A stretch of 64,000 nucleotides of DNA from Rhizobium sp. 2MFCol3.1 (GTDB taxonomy: Bacteria; Pseudomonadota; Alphaproteobacteria; Rhizobiales; Rhizobiaceae): the NCBI RefSeq assembly GCF_000377565.1, contig NZ_KB898353.1, positions 62,001 to 126,000 of the forward strand. The letters run 5' to 3'. The stretch's first letter is position 1; each line of letters begins with the position of its first letter. The notes under the pieces were generated by a model. It searched no databases, had not been told where the DNA came from, and saw nothing but the letters and a program-made list of their open reading frames with translations. Positions 27,091 through 39,282 of this stretch are shown here, piece by piece. The position numbers were made by a program, and so were the translations under genes.

Positions 27091-27216
27091 CTGCGGCTGC
27101 GATTTTTTCTGCTTTTTCGTCATCCAGCGAACGACACGGCAGAGTTCGCGCAGAATATCAAATGAAAATCATGACCTTAAGCATTGCTCGGAGATGTCGC
27201 ACACGCGCGCAAATCG

Positions 27217-27612
27217 TCAGGCATGCTGCTCGTCAGACAGTTCCTCGAGGATGGGACAGTCCGGCCGGTCATTGCCGTGACAGGCGTGGACCAGGTGCTC
27301 GAGCGTGTGCCGGAGTTCGCTGAGCTCGCGGATCTTGCGGTCGATCTCGGTGAGCTTGGCCTGGGTCAACTCCTTCACATCGGCGCTGGCCCGGCTCTTG
27401 TCCTCGTAGAGCGCCAGCAGCTGCCGGCACTCCTCCACCGAGAAACCGAGCCCGCGCGACTTCTGCAGAAAGCGCAGCTTGTGAACATCGGCGACCGCAT
27501 AGTCGCGGTAGCCGTTGTCGTTTCTATCGGGCCGGATGAGGCCGATATCCTCGTAGTAGCGGATGGTCTTCGATGGCAGGCCGGACCGTGCCGATGCTTC
27601 ACCGATATTCAT
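27217..27612 (-). CDS. cueR: Cu(I)-responsive MerR-family regulator
   Basis: A 131-residue MerR-type activator. The N-terminal winged helix begins MNIGEASARSGLPSKTIRYY and contains GLIRPDRNDNGYR. A dimerisation helix follows (SRASADVKELTQAKLTEIDR). The metal loop near the C-terminus has two Cys separated by seven residues (ACHGNDRPDC), the CueR pattern for Cu(I), Ag(I) and Au(I). It lies 9 bases downstream of the copper ATPase gene in the same operon, under the CueR box at 30160-30180, so it likely activates its own expression. Confidence 0.95.
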   Translation of the reverse strand: MNIGEASARSGLPSKTIRYYEDIGLIRPDRNDNGYRDYAVADVHKLRFLQKSRGLGFSVEECRQLLALYEDKSRASADVKELTQAKLTEIDRKIRELSELRHTLEHLVHACHGNDRPDCPILEELSDEQHA

Positions 27613-27621
27613 GGCGACCTC

Positions 27622-30117
<2,496 letters not shown>

Positions 30118-30152
30118 TTGTATCTCCTGTGCCTGACAAGGCAGTGGAGATG

Positions 30153-30183
30153 CTTATCAACCTTCCAGCAACTGGAAGGTCAA
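30153..30183 (-). promoter_or_regulatory. CueR-controlled promoter of copA-cueR
   Basis: The dyad ACCTTCC-N7-GGAAGGT (30160-30180) is the canonical CueR box. On the minus strand it sits between TTGACC (-35, 30178-30183) and GATAAG (-10, 30153-30158) with a 19-base spacer, the long spacing used by MerR-class activators that realign the promoter when metal binds. The copA ATG follows 36 bases downstream. Confidence 0.9.
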
Positions 30184-30222
30184 GCACAAAATGCGCGTTT
30201 CTTGACGGCGGTCAAAACCGCG

Positions 30223-32313
30223 TCAATCGATGAAGACGCCGACACTTGCCGCCCGGCCCATCGCATCGATGACCGTCAGCTTGGAATAGCCGCCGCCATC
30301 GGGCGTCCATTGGTTGGTGCGCCGCCGCGACAAGTCGGGCAATGGCTTGCCGTTGGCGAGCCATCGGAAGGGCGCTCGGCCACCCTGGAGCTTCAGCATC
30401 AGCGGCGAGAGTTCGCCGCCCTTTGCCAGACCCTGGGCCCCGAGATCGACATGCGCTCCTTCAGGCGGATAGACGATCTGCGGCGCGGGCTCGCGGCCGG
30501 AAGTGGCCAGCAATCCGCTGGGATTGATGGCGAAGCGGCGCTGGCTGATGGGCAGTTGCGCCTGCGCGATGCGAACGGCCCCTGATGGCGGGCGCGGCAG
30601 CGGCGTTGTCGCGATACCCGACTTGGCAAACCCCTCGAACAGGATCGGCGCGGCCGTGCCATAGCCGGTCAGCCCGGGAGAGGCGCCGTTGTCAGGGCGA
30701 CCGACCCAGACGCCAAGGACATAACGGCCGTCATAACCAACCGACCAGGCGTCGCGGTATCCGTAGCTCGTGCCGGTCTTGTAGGCGATGCCACGCTGCG
30801 GCGCACCGGCGGGCGGTATGACGCCCGAGAGGATGTCGGCGACATTCCACACCGCGACCGGTTCAAGCAACGCCTCGCCTTCGATCTCTCCGGGCTGGCC
30901 GGATATGCCGTCCCCGATCCTGACCGCCTGCCCTCGATTGGCGAGCGCGGTATAAAGCTGCACCAGATCCTTGAGCGTCAAACCGACGCCGCCGAGCCCG
31001 ATCGCCAGCCCCGGCGTTTCGTTCGCCGGCAGCAGCGGGCGCACCTCGGCGCGGCGGAAGCGGATGAGAAGCTTGGCCGGGTTGACCGCATCGAGCAGCT
31101 TGACCGCGGGAACGTTGAGCGAAAGCTGCAGCGCGTCGCGCACCGTCACGTCGCCCTGGTAGCTCATATCGAAATTGCGCGGCCGGTAACCGAAGAAATC
31201 CGCCGGCCGATCCTCGATGATGGTCTCCTGGCTGACCAATCCCTCCTCGAAGGCAAGGCCATAGATGAACGGCTTTAGCGTGGAGCCCGGCGAGCGCGGG
31301 ACACGCGTCATGTCGATCCAGCCGGATCGGCTGGCGTCGAAATAATCGGCGGAGCCGACTTCGCCGACGATATCCCCTGTCTGCGCATCCGCCATCACCA
31401 TCGCCAGCGACAGCTTCGGGCCAAGCTTCAGCGCAGCGGCTTTGGCGACGGTCTCCAGCCCCTCCTGCACCCGCTTCTTCAGCGTGGTCCGGTACGGCGA
31501 CGCATCCGGCGCCTTGCGCAGCGCCGCTTCGCCGACATGGGCCGCAAGCGCCGGCAGCTGCATGCGCCTTGCAGGCACAAGCGTCGCCTCGGCGCGCTCC
31601 CCCTCCCCTTCCCCGACAGCGTCAACGACCGCGACGCGCTCCAGCACGCGCTTGCGCGCCGCCTCGGCGGCCTTGAGGTTGCGATCGGGACGGCGCTTTT
31701 CGGGAAGCTGCGGCAATGCCACGAGGAGCGCGGCCTGCGCCACCGTCAGCCGCTTCGGCTCCTTGCCGAAATAGGCAAGGCTTGCAGCCCGAACGCCCTC
31801 CAGATTGCCGCCATAGGGCGCATGGGTCAGATAGAGATCGAGGATCTCATCCTTGGACAGCCGTCGCTCGATCTGGATTGCGCGCACCACCTGCAGCAGC
31901 TTGGCCGAAAGCGATCGTCCCTGACGCGGCTCGATCAACCGGGCGACCTGCATTGAGAGCGTCGAGGCCCCGGAGACGATGCGGCCGTTGGTGACGAGCT
32001 GGAAGGCGGCGCGGCCGATCGCGCGCGGGTCTATGCCACCATGCTCGTAAAAACGCCGATCCTCATAGGCGACCAGCATGCGCAGGAACTGCGGATCGAC
32101 ATCGCCGACATCAGTCTTCAGTCGCCAGCGCCCCTCCGGTGTCGCGAAGGCGCGCAGAAGTTCACCGTCGGCATCGAGCACCTCGGCGGATACGCGCGCT
32201 TTGTCGAGCGGCGGCGGAAATGCCTTGTCCGCCGCGTCGAGCGCGATCAGCCCGGCGCCGGCGATTGCCACCGCCGCCACAACGCCGATCGCGATTTTCC
32301 GCCTCAGTCTCAT
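30223..32313 (-). CDS. pbpC: Penicillin-binding protein 1C
   Basis: A 696-residue bifunctional peptidoglycan synthase. There is an N-terminal membrane anchor (AIGVVAAVAIAGAGLIALDA), then a glycosyltransferase family 51 domain with EDRRFYEHGGIDPRAIGRA. The transpeptidase domain has the active Ser in SPGSTLKPFIYG (SxxK), SLN in QLSLNVPAV and KTG in AYKTGTSYGYRDAW. A C-terminal BiPBP domain follows (YPPEGAHVDLG). Its ATG overlaps the stop of the alpha-2-macroglobulin gene (ATGA). This pairing is conserved in many proteobacteria and suggests that the two proteins work together in the periplasm. Confidence 0.95.
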   Translation of the reverse strand: MRLRRKIAIGVVAAVAIAGAGLIALDAADKAFPPPLDKARVSAEVLDADGELLRAFATPEGRWRLKTDVGDVDPQFLRMLVAYEDRRFYEHGGIDPRAIGRAAFQLVTNGRIVSGASTLSMQVARLIEPRQGRSLSAKLLQVVRAIQIERRLSKDEILDLYLTHAPYGGNLEGVRAASLAYFGKEPKRLTVAQAALLVALPQLPEKRRPDRNLKAAEAARKRVLERVAVVDAVGEGEGERAEATLVPARRMQLPALAAHVGEAALRKAPDASPYRTTLKKRVQEGLETVAKAAALKLGPKLSLAMVMADAQTGDIVGEVGSADYFDASRSGWIDMTRVPRSPGSTLKPFIYGLAFEEGLVSQETIIEDRPADFFGYRPRNFDMSYQGDVTVRDALQLSLNVPAVKLLDAVNPAKLLIRFRRAEVRPLLPANETPGLAIGLGGVGLTLKDLVQLYTALANRGQAVRIGDGISGQPGEIEGEALLEPVAVWNVADILSGVIPPAGAPQRGIAYKTGTSYGYRDAWSVGYDGRYVLGVWVGRPDNGASPGLTGYGTAAPILFEGFAKSGIATTPLPRPPSGAVRIAQAQLPISQRRFAINPSGLLATSGREPAPQIVYPPEGAHVDLGAQGLAKGGELSPLMLKLQGGRAPFRWLANGKPLPDLSRRRTNQWTPDGGGYSKLTVIDAMGRAASVGVFID

Positions 32314-35300
32314 GGCTGTGCCGCCACGACCTCCATCTTGCCGGTTGCCGTCCGCGCCGAAAGCTGCGGCCGGTACATGTCCTCGACGTTCGCGGCCGGG
32401 TGATCATAGACGCCGGGGGTCACGGCGCGCACGACGTAAGCGACGTTGATTTCCCTGTTGTCATCGGCGCTGCGATTGAAGGCGGCGACGAAGCGATCGT
32501 TGCGGAACTCCGTATGCGCGGCCGTCACATCGCCGATCCAGTCGAAGTTGGTCAGCTGCGCGCTGTCGACAAGGCTCGGATTGTCGATCTGGAAGCCGGC
32601 CGGCAGCAGGTCGGTGATGACGATGCGCGACGGCCATTTGTTGCTCTCGGTGACATGCAGCACGACGACATAGCGCTCGTTCTGCTTCGCCTCCGAGACA
32701 TTCGCTTCCTCGCCGTCCAGCGTGTAGTAGCTGCGCTCGATGGCAAAGCCATCGCCGCCTGCCGGGAGCGGCGTCACCGGTGCTGCAACGGTCGTGACGA
32801 CAGCCGAGACGGCATCGCTGGTCTGGTTGGTCAGCGTCAGGGCGTGATCAGCCAGCGCCTCGCCATTCATCCGCGCCATGTAGGCGCCGTTGTGGAGCGC
32901 CCCGTTGACGTCGATCTTGAGCGAATCGTCGCCGCCCTGGATGGCGCGGGCGGCAAGCAGCATCCAGGCCTGTTCCTGGGTGCTGGTGTACTTGCTGCGC
33001 TCCCACTCCTTGGCCACGGCCTTCGCCAGTTCCGGCACGATCGGCGGCACCGGGCGGCTTTCGGCGGCAAGCGCGAGGATGGCGGCGCCATCTCGGAGCA
33101 CCGAGCCGTAGTCGGTGCGCGACAGGTTGACCTTGGTGACCATCGACTGGGCCGACATCTGCAGCGCATCAACGAAGATGTTCTTCGACCGCGTCGCATC
33201 GCCGTAGAGAGCCAGCGCGGCCGCAATATGGGCCTTGGCGAGCGGCGTCGGGAAGTCGTTGATCATCGTGTCGGCATAGTAGCGCAGATCGCTGACCGCG
33301 GCCTTCTTGTTGCGCGCGAGCACATAGAGCGCATAGGCGATCTGGTCGCCCTGATCCTTGACATTGACGTCATAGCTCAACGCGTTCTGCAGGTTCTCCA
33401 GCGCCTGTGCGAGCGCACGATCCGGCACGTCGTATTTCTGCTCGCGAGCCCGCGTCAGGAAGTCGGTGACGTAGGAATCGAGCCAGAGATCGCCGCTATC
33501 CGGCCCCCACAGGCCGAAACTGCCGGCAGATGCCTGGTAGGACAGGACACGATAGATGGCATCCTGCACGCGCTTCTTGATATCGGCATCGCCATCAAGC
33601 CCGACCTGCTCGGCAAGCTCGCTCAGATAAAGCAGCGGCAAAGCCCGGCTGGTCGTCTGTTCGGCGCAGCCGAAAGGATAGCGATCGAGCGACATCAGCA
33701 AGGCCGGAATGTCGAAGGCGGCGGAGCGCGTGACGTTGACGCTGACCGACGCGCCCGGAAGGACGCTGTCTGCCAGAAGCGCCTTGTCGATCGTCAGCTT
33801 CGCGCCCGGCTTCAGCGCCAGCACGCGACGCTCCGTGACCGGCAACACCGCCGGCCGCACGGGGACATCGAGGCTCTGGTCGAGCGACAGGCCCGCCGCA
33901 TCCGACAGGTTGATCGAAACGACACCGTTGCCCGGTTGAAGACCGGTCACCGCCAGCGTCACCGCCTGCTTCGCGCCGGCATCCAGACGGATCGTCTGCG
34001 TGGCCTTGTCGATGCCGACGGAGTTATTGCCTGTGACGGCAAGCTTGTAGTCACCGGCGGGCGCATCGGTATTGGCGATATCAAGGCGCAGTTCTGACTT
34101 GTCCCCCGGCGCCAGGAAGCGCGGCAGGCTGGCCGTGACGACGACGGGGTCACGAATGATCACGTCCTGCGTGGCATGGCCGACACCGGATTTGGACCAG
34201 GCGACCGCCATCAGGCGCGCCGTGCCGTTGAACTGTGGAATATCGAAGCTGACATGCGCCTTGCCTTCGGCGTCCAGCTTCAGCGGACCGGAGAAGAAGG
34301 CGACGAGCTTTTGCGTCGGCGGGCTTGCCTGCAGCGCGATCGCGCCGCCATCGCCGCCTGTGCGCAGCTTGCCGGTGGCGCCGAGCGAGCCATCGATCAG
34401 GCGACCATAGAGGTCGCGGATCTCGAGACCAAGCTGGCGCTGGCCGAAATACCATTCTTCCGGGTTCGGCGGCTCGTAGCGCGTCAGGTTGAGAATGCCG
34501 ACGTCGACTGCGGCAACCGTGACATAAGCGTCCTCGTTTGCACCAGCACCCGCAACGGCGAGCGTGATCGGCAGAGGGCCGCGCGGCAGCATCTTCTCAG
34601 GTGCCTCGATCTTGACCTGCAAGGCCCGATCCTCAGGATCGACCTTCAGCCATTTCACGCCGATGGCGCGCATCGGCATATGGCTGTCCTGGGCATCGCC
34701 CGGACGGAAGAGCGTTGCGGTCACATAGGCGCCAGCGCCCCAATCGGCGGTAACGGGGATATCCACCTCGCCACCTGTCTCGCCGATCGCCGCGTTCTGC
34801 ACGGCAACCAGCGTTTCGGTGCCGGCGGCGATCATGAGTTCGCCGGCATAGCGCGAAGAAACCTTCAGCTTCGCGGTCTCGCCGACCTTGTAGCTATCCT
34901 TGTCGAGTGCGATCTCCAGCCCATCCGGCGTTTCCGTGGATGTAGCCTGCACGAACCAGCCGGCGTCGAACTCGACGCTGGAGGTCGGTCCATCCGCGTC
35001 GGTGCTTTCGACCTCAAGGCGATAACGGCCCCATTGCACGGGCGAGGCGATCTTGGCGCCATCCACGCCGGCATCGACATTGCCGTTGCCCACCTGCTCG
35101 GCGGTATAGACCGGGTCGTATTTCCAGGCCGTGCCATCGCGATACCACTGATAATCGCGGTTGAGCTTGAAGAGCTTCCAGCGAAGCCCCTTCATCTCTT
35201 CTTTCGCACCATCGGCACTGACGCCGATGACCGTGAAGTTGGCGATCGAGTTCTCGCCGAGATCGCCCGAGAATTCCGGCTTGATGCCGATCATCGGCCC

Positions 35301-37784
35301 CTGGTTCTGCACCGGCAGCACAAGCGAACGCTCGATCGCGCGCCCGCCGGCTTCCTGCATTCGAATATAGACGGTCGCGTTCAGAAGCTGCGTCGTTGCG
35401 GGCAGCTCGCCGACCGTCAGATCGGTAACGCCTTCGCCCTTTTCGTCGAGATCCGGCAGCCCCTCGATCGACTGGCGCGAATCCTCGCTCGCCTCTTCAT
35501 CGGCAAGGCCGAAGAAATAGCCCGGAAACGCATCGGCCTGGCGCGTCGGCTTGATGACGACATCGCCTTCGAGCGTGAGCCCGGCGGCGGGCGCCCCATA
35601 GAGATACTTGCCCGAGATATTGATCGTTGCCGGCGTGTCCGGGCCGATCACCTTCGCCTCGGTCTTCAGCTCCATGTCGGTCCGATCCGGCACGAAGTCG
35701 TCGACCAGGAAGCTCTTGCTGGCGATCGGCGAGCCCTTCGGATCGGTATGGATGTTCATCGTCCAGGTACCGCGCATGGCGTTGTCCTGCACGGCAAAAT
35801 CGACATTGTAGCCGCCAAGATTGCTGGTTTGGCTGACAATACGGCGATCCTCGACGCCGTCGGGGCGCATGAAGATGAAGGTCAGCGGCAGATTTTCGAT
35901 CGCCTTGCCATCCGTATCGCGCGCCAGCGCAGACGCGTGAACCGTTTCGCCGACGCGGTAGATGCCGCGCTCGGTGAATGTCAGCACGTCGATCGCGCCG
36001 GGCGACGCGCGGCCGGTGACGCCACGGTCCGAGAGGTCGAAGCCGGCCCGTGTCATGTCGAGGAAGACGTAGTCCGACGTCCCATTCTTCGCCGTGATCA
36101 CGGCCGGCGTCAGTGCCGATGTGCCGCGGATCAGGCCGGCGGTAAAGGTGGCGCGGCCGTTGTCGTCGGTGGTGGCGGTGCCGAGCACCTCGTTGTTCTT
36201 GGCGAGAAGCTGCAGCGCGACGCCGGCCATCGGCTTGGCTGATGCAAGCGAGCGGGCGAAGACGTTGAGGCCATCGGTCCCGGCATAGGTCGTCACGCCG
36301 ATATCCGACACCACGAACCACTGCGTCGCCTGCGAATTCCATTCCTGGTCCGGCCCGGTCGTCGATGTCGCCGTCAGCACGTAGACGCCAGGCTTGCGCT
36401 CCGGCAGCGCTTCATCGACGGGGAAGCTGGTGACGACATCCTTGTTTAGGTCATTGGCGATATCGATCGCGCCCTGCCAGACAAGCTCGCCGCTCTCGTC
36501 CTCGATCCGCTGGGCGCTATAGCCATCCAGCTGGGTGAGGAACTGCGAGCTGGTCAGCAACGGAGCGATGCCGCGATCGCCGATGCGGTAGAGCTTGAGG
36601 TTGGCCGAGGCCATGTTGACCGAGACGATCGGGATGCCGCGGCGCGCCGTCGATGGCAGCACGAAGCTGTCGCCGGTGAAGCGGACGCTCGCGGTGCGGT
36701 CCTTGACGTAGATGTCGAGGCTGACTGGCGCCTCCAGAACTTCGTCGACCGACGAGGGAAGGCCAGTGCGGAAAGAGATCTTGTAGTTCTCGCCATGCGT
36801 CAGGCCCTCGACGCAGATCTGCCTGTCCTTGGTTTCGAGCGCTTTCGGAGACGCACCATTCAGCGTCACGAAGGGGGTATAGTCGGTGGTCTTGACCAGC
36901 GATTCCGAGAAAGTGACGCAAGCGCGCGGCGTCACGCTATCGGCATCGACGGTGTGATCCGTGATACGGAAGCCCTGGGTCGACTTCAGCTGCAGGTAGG
37001 CGGCCTGAACTTCCTTCGAATTCACCAGCGCGAGGCTTGCCTTATAGGCGTTCAGCGCGGCCCGGTAGTTCGCGTTCTTCTCCAGCGCAACGGCCAGAAC
37101 CGCAAGCGCATCGGCACGGCTGGTCGTCGTCCGCGTCAGGTCGTAGCCATTGATGGCGGCGAGCACGGCCTGCGCATAGATGTCGCTGCCGTTATTGTCG
37201 TCGGTCTTGACGAAGCTGTCGCCAGCGCGCGCCGTCTCCAGCCACAGGTCGGCATTGTCAGGTGTCAGCGCCAGCGCCCCCCGGAAGGATTTCAGGGCAT
37301 CGACGACATTACTTGCCGTGAGGTCGATCCGCGCATTGGCGATGAGGCTGTCGGCGGATTGCCCCTGCTGGTCGTCGGCGAGCTCGAGATTGGCCTTGTC
37401 GTCGCGCGCCTGTTGCAGCACATCGCCCGAGAGAAAGCCGATGCGAGGTGCGGCCCCGAGATCCGGCTCCTGGCTGCCCGCTGCCTCGACGATCTTCCCG
37501 GCGATGGCGCCCGGGAAGGCATTCATCGTCTTGAAGTCGGATTTCAGGAAGCACCAGCTGGCCTTGGGGTTATAGGTGAAGGCCTTGCACGACTTGTCGC
37601 CAATGCACGATGCCTTGCACTGGTCGAGCGTGACATTCTGCTCGCTGCGCAGATCAAAGCCGAAATAATCGGCATCGCGCACGGTTTGTATCTGGCGCTT
37701 GCTGTCCGCGGAAAAGGCGGGTGAACCAATCAGAGCGGTCGAAAGAACAACGGTTATGGCTGTCAAGAACGCGCGTGCGAACAT
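32310..37784 (-). CDS. Bacterial alpha-2-macroglobulin with PAN/apple domain
   Basis: An 1824-residue periplasmic protein of the YfhM type that traps proteases. The start is ATG 37784 after GGGGGAA; a longer frame from 37823 is less likely. A Sec signal peptide (LTAITVVLSTALIGSPAFSA) has no lipobox Cys, so it is not an obvious lipoprotein. Residues about 35-85 form a PAN/apple-like domain with paired Cys (LDQCKASCIGDKSCKAF and WCFLKSDF). MG domains follow. The thioester motif CAEQ (FGCAEQTTSRALPLLYL) lies in the C-terminal third, so covalent capture is expected to be functional. It is coupled to pbpC, as in other proteobacteria. Confidence 0.93.
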   Translation of the reverse strand: MFARAFLTAITVVLSTALIGSPAFSADSKRQIQTVRDADYFGFDLRSEQNVTLDQCKASCIGDKSCKAFTYNPKASWCFLKSDFKTMNAFPGAIAGKIVEAAGSQEPDLGAAPRIGFLSGDVLQQARDDKANLELADDQQGQSADSLIANARIDLTASNVVDALKSFRGALALTPDNADLWLETARAGDSFVKTDDNNGSDIYAQAVLAAINGYDLTRTTTSRADALAVLAVALEKNANYRAALNAYKASLALVNSKEVQAAYLQLKSTQGFRITDHTVDADSVTPRACVTFSESLVKTTDYTPFVTLNGASPKALETKDRQICVEGLTHGENYKISFRTGLPSSVDEVLEAPVSLDIYVKDRTASVRFTGDSFVLPSTARRGIPIVSVNMASANLKLYRIGDRGIAPLLTSSQFLTQLDGYSAQRIEDESGELVWQGAIDIANDLNKDVVTSFPVDEALPERKPGVYVLTATSTTGPDQEWNSQATQWFVVSDIGVTTYAGTDGLNVFARSLASAKPMAGVALQLLAKNNEVLGTATTDDNGRATFTAGLIRGTSALTPAVITAKNGTSDYVFLDMTRAGFDLSDRGVTGRASPGAIDVLTFTERGIYRVGETVHASALARDTDGKAIENLPLTFIFMRPDGVEDRRIVSQTSNLGGYNVDFAVQDNAMRGTWTMNIHTDPKGSPIASKSFLVDDFVPDRTDMELKTEAKVIGPDTPATINISGKYLYGAPAAGLTLEGDVVIKPTRQADAFPGYFFGLADEEASEDSRQSIEGLPDLDEKGEGVTDLTVGELPATTQLLNATVYIRMQEAGGRAIERSLVLPVQNQGPMIGIKPEFSGDLGENSIANFTVIGVSADGAKEEMKGLRWKLFKLNRDYQWYRDGTAWKYDPVYTAEQVGNGNVDAGVDGAKIASPVQWGRYRLEVESTDADGPTSSVEFDAGWFVQATSTETPDGLEIALDKDSYKVGETAKLKVSSRYAGELMIAAGTETLVAVQNAAIGETGGEVDIPVTADWGAGAYVTATLFRPGDAQDSHMPMRAIGVKWLKVDPEDRALQVKIEAPEKMLPRGPLPITLAVAGAGANEDAYVTVAAVDVGILNLTRYEPPNPEEWYFGQRQLGLEIRDLYGRLIDGSLGATGKLRTGGDGGAIALQASPPTQKLVAFFSGPLKLDAEGKAHVSFDIPQFNGTARLMAVAWSKSGVGHATQDVIIRDPVVVTASLPRFLAPGDKSELRLDIANTDAPAGDYKLAVTGNNSVGIDKATQTIRLDAGAKQAVTLAVTGLQPGNGVVSINLSDAAGLSLDQSLDVPVRPAVLPVTERRVLALKPGAKLTIDKALLADSVLPGASVSVNVTRSAAFDIPALLMSLDRYPFGCAEQTTSRALPLLYLSELAEQVGLDGDADIKKRVQDAIYRVLSYQASAGSFGLWGPDSGDLWLDSYVTDFLTRAREQKYDVPDRALAQALENLQNALSYDVNVKDQGDQIAYALYVLARNKKAAVSDLRYYADTMINDFPTPLAKAHIAAALALYGDATRSKNIFVDALQMSAQSMVTKVNLSRTDYGSVLRDGAAILALAAESRPVPPIVPELAKAVAKEWERSKYTSTQEQAWMLLAARAIQGGDDSLKIDVNGALHNGAYMARMNGEALADHALTLTNQTSDAVSAVVTTVAAPVTPLPAGGDGFAIERSYYTLDGEEANVSEAKQNERYVVVLHVTESNKWPSRIVITDLLPAGFQIDNPSLVDSAQLTNFDWIGDVTAAHTEFRNDRFVAAFNRSADDNREINVAYVVRAVTPGVYDHPAANVEDMYRPQLSARTATGKMEVVAAQP

Positions 37785-38008
37785 AGGTTCCCCCCAATAT
37801 GCTGGCGCCTCATTTGGCGGCAACTCTCCCCACTCGCACCCCTGTTGTCAACTCGGATGGAGCGTTGCCCGGCAGTAAATCTCAATCGTGTAACAGCACC
37901 ATCAAGACCGGCTGTGGATCTCTGAGAGAGCATGCATCACGAGAGGCGTGAATTATCGTTTTGTTAATACTAACAATATCTTAACCGAAAATAAAGCTGT
38001 CCCGCGGC

Positions 38009-38033
38009 GGAACATATCCGTTGCCGAGCCGTT
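38009..38033 (+). promoter_or_regulatory. EcfG/RpoE2-type general stress promoter
   Basis: GGAAC (38009-38013), a 16-base spacer and CGTT (38030-38033), an exact match to the alpha-proteobacterial general stress sigma consensus GGAAC-N16/17-CGTT. The start point would be near 38040, giving a leader of about 35 bases before the response regulator ATG at 38077. Confidence 0.75.
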
Positions 38034-38076
38034 TTCCGTCCGAGTTCTGGTGAAAATGAGTAACAGGGGGCCAAGT

Positions 38077-38484
38077 ATGGGCACCGGCGTTGAGTACAGT
38101 TCACAGACTGAAAATAGCACCAAGCAGCGTGTCCTGATCGTCGAGGACGAGCTTTTCATCGCCCTTGATCTTGAGGAAACGATAAAAGAGATGGGCTTCG
38201 ACGTCGCCGGTCTGGCGAACGGTCGCGATCAGGCATTGCAGCTTGCGCGTGACGCCGATATCGCCTTCGTCGATGTCAACCTCTCGGACGGACCGACCGG
38301 CCCGGAAATCGGCCGCCGTCTGGTGGAGGAATTCGGGGTGACCGTGGTGTTCATGACCGGCAATCCCGAGGCCGTGGCAGACAAGCTGAACGGCGCGCTT
38401 GGCGTCGTCACCAAGCCGGCCATGCCCTCGACCGTGCAACGCACGCTGAGGAAAGCAGCGGACCTTCGCCGCGGCTTGAATTAA
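38077..38484 (+). CDS. Single-domain response regulator
   Basis: A 135-residue receiver-only protein (CheY fold) from the ATG at 38077, with AGGGGG upstream. A longer frame from 37948 is rejected because it runs through the stress promoter. It has the acidic pair in VLIVEDELFIALDLEE, the phospho-acceptor Asp in IAFVDVNLSDGPTG, the Thr in VVFMTGNPE and the Lys in VVTKPAMP, so it should be phosphorylatable. No output domain or partner kinase gene is adjacent. The promoter points to the general stress response, where such single-domain regulators modulate PhyR-type signalling; that role is inferred. Confidence 0.88.
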   Translation: MGTGVEYSSQTENSTKQRVLIVEDELFIALDLEETIKEMGFDVAGLANGRDQALQLARDADIAFVDVNLSDGPTGPEIGRRLVEEFGVTVVFMTGNPEAVADKLNGALGVVTKPAMPSTVQRTLRKAADLRRGLN

Positions 38485-38557
38485 AAACGCCGAGTTGCCT
38501 CCGCGAAACGTAGAATGAGGAGCCGACAAGGCCCCCTCATCCCAGAGCAAACAGCGA

Positions 38558-39160
38558 TCAGATGAGACCGGTCAGCAGACCGATACCGGCCAGCGCCGCG
38601 AAACCGCCGGCGAAGCGCGTTACGAAAGCGCCTTTGGCATCACCGGCCCGTGCAATCGCAAAGCCCATAGCAAGACCGATGGCGTGCAGCGTGGCTGTCG
38701 CGATCATGAAGCCGGCGGCGTAGGACATGCCTGCGGCGGCAGCCGGCATTTCGGAACCATGCGCATGACCATGGAAAATGGCGAACAGCCCAACCAGACC
38801 GGCGGCAACGGCAACCGGCGCACGAACGTTAAGCGCGATGACGGCGCCGAGGACGATCACCGAAAGCGCGATCCCGGCTTCCACGAAGGGGATCGAGATA
38901 CCCATCATGCCGATCGCTCCGCCGAGGCCCATGACGGCGACGAAGGTGGCAGGCACCATCCAGACCGCACGGCCGCCAAGCTGCCAGGCAACGACGCCGA
39001 CCATGATCATGGCCAGGATATGGTCGAGCCCGGACATCGGGTGGCTGAAGCCATGCGCGAAGCCGACCGCTTGACCGGCACCCGGATGGGCGAATGCAAG
39101 CGATGGCGCGAGCACGAGGGCGGCAAGCGCGGCGTTGAATTTGATGCTTTTTGAAAACAT
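38558..39160 (-). CDS. HupE/UreJ family membrane protein
   Basis: A 200-residue protein with a signal sequence (LAALVLAPSLAFA) and about six membrane segments. After cleavage the mature protein begins with HPG, and the family signature GFAHGFSHPMSGLDHILAMI is present, with further His in FAIFHGHAHGSEMP. HupE/UreJ proteins are Ni2+ or Co2+ permeases; related copies beside copCD may act on copper. The ATG at 39160 is preceded by GGGGAC. It follows copD on the same strand after about 120 bases. Confidence 0.88.
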   Translation of the reverse strand: MFSKSIKFNAALAALVLAPSLAFAHPGAGQAVGFAHGFSHPMSGLDHILAMIMVGVVAWQLGGRAVWMVPATFVAVMGLGGAIGMMGISIPFVEAGIALSVIVLGAVIALNVRAPVAVAAGLVGLFAIFHGHAHGSEMPAAAAGMSYAAGFMIATATLHAIGLAMGFAIARAGDAKGAFVTRFAGGFAALAGIGLLTGLI

Positions 39161-39282
39161 GATCGTCCCCATTATTGGTATGCAGTGTTGCGCCGAAAAT
39201 GGCATGGAGAATCAAGGCTTCAAAGCGAAAAAACGGCAGCACCGTTATTTGACGTAGATGGGTCGTCCTGCTGTATTCGCGC

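Noticed and set aside
32139-36242. Very long open frames on the plus strand opposite the alpha-2-macroglobulin gene (652 and 688 codons).
   Set aside because: Their translations are Arg/Ala/Asp-rich without domains and mirror the codon bias of the GC-rich gene on the other strand.
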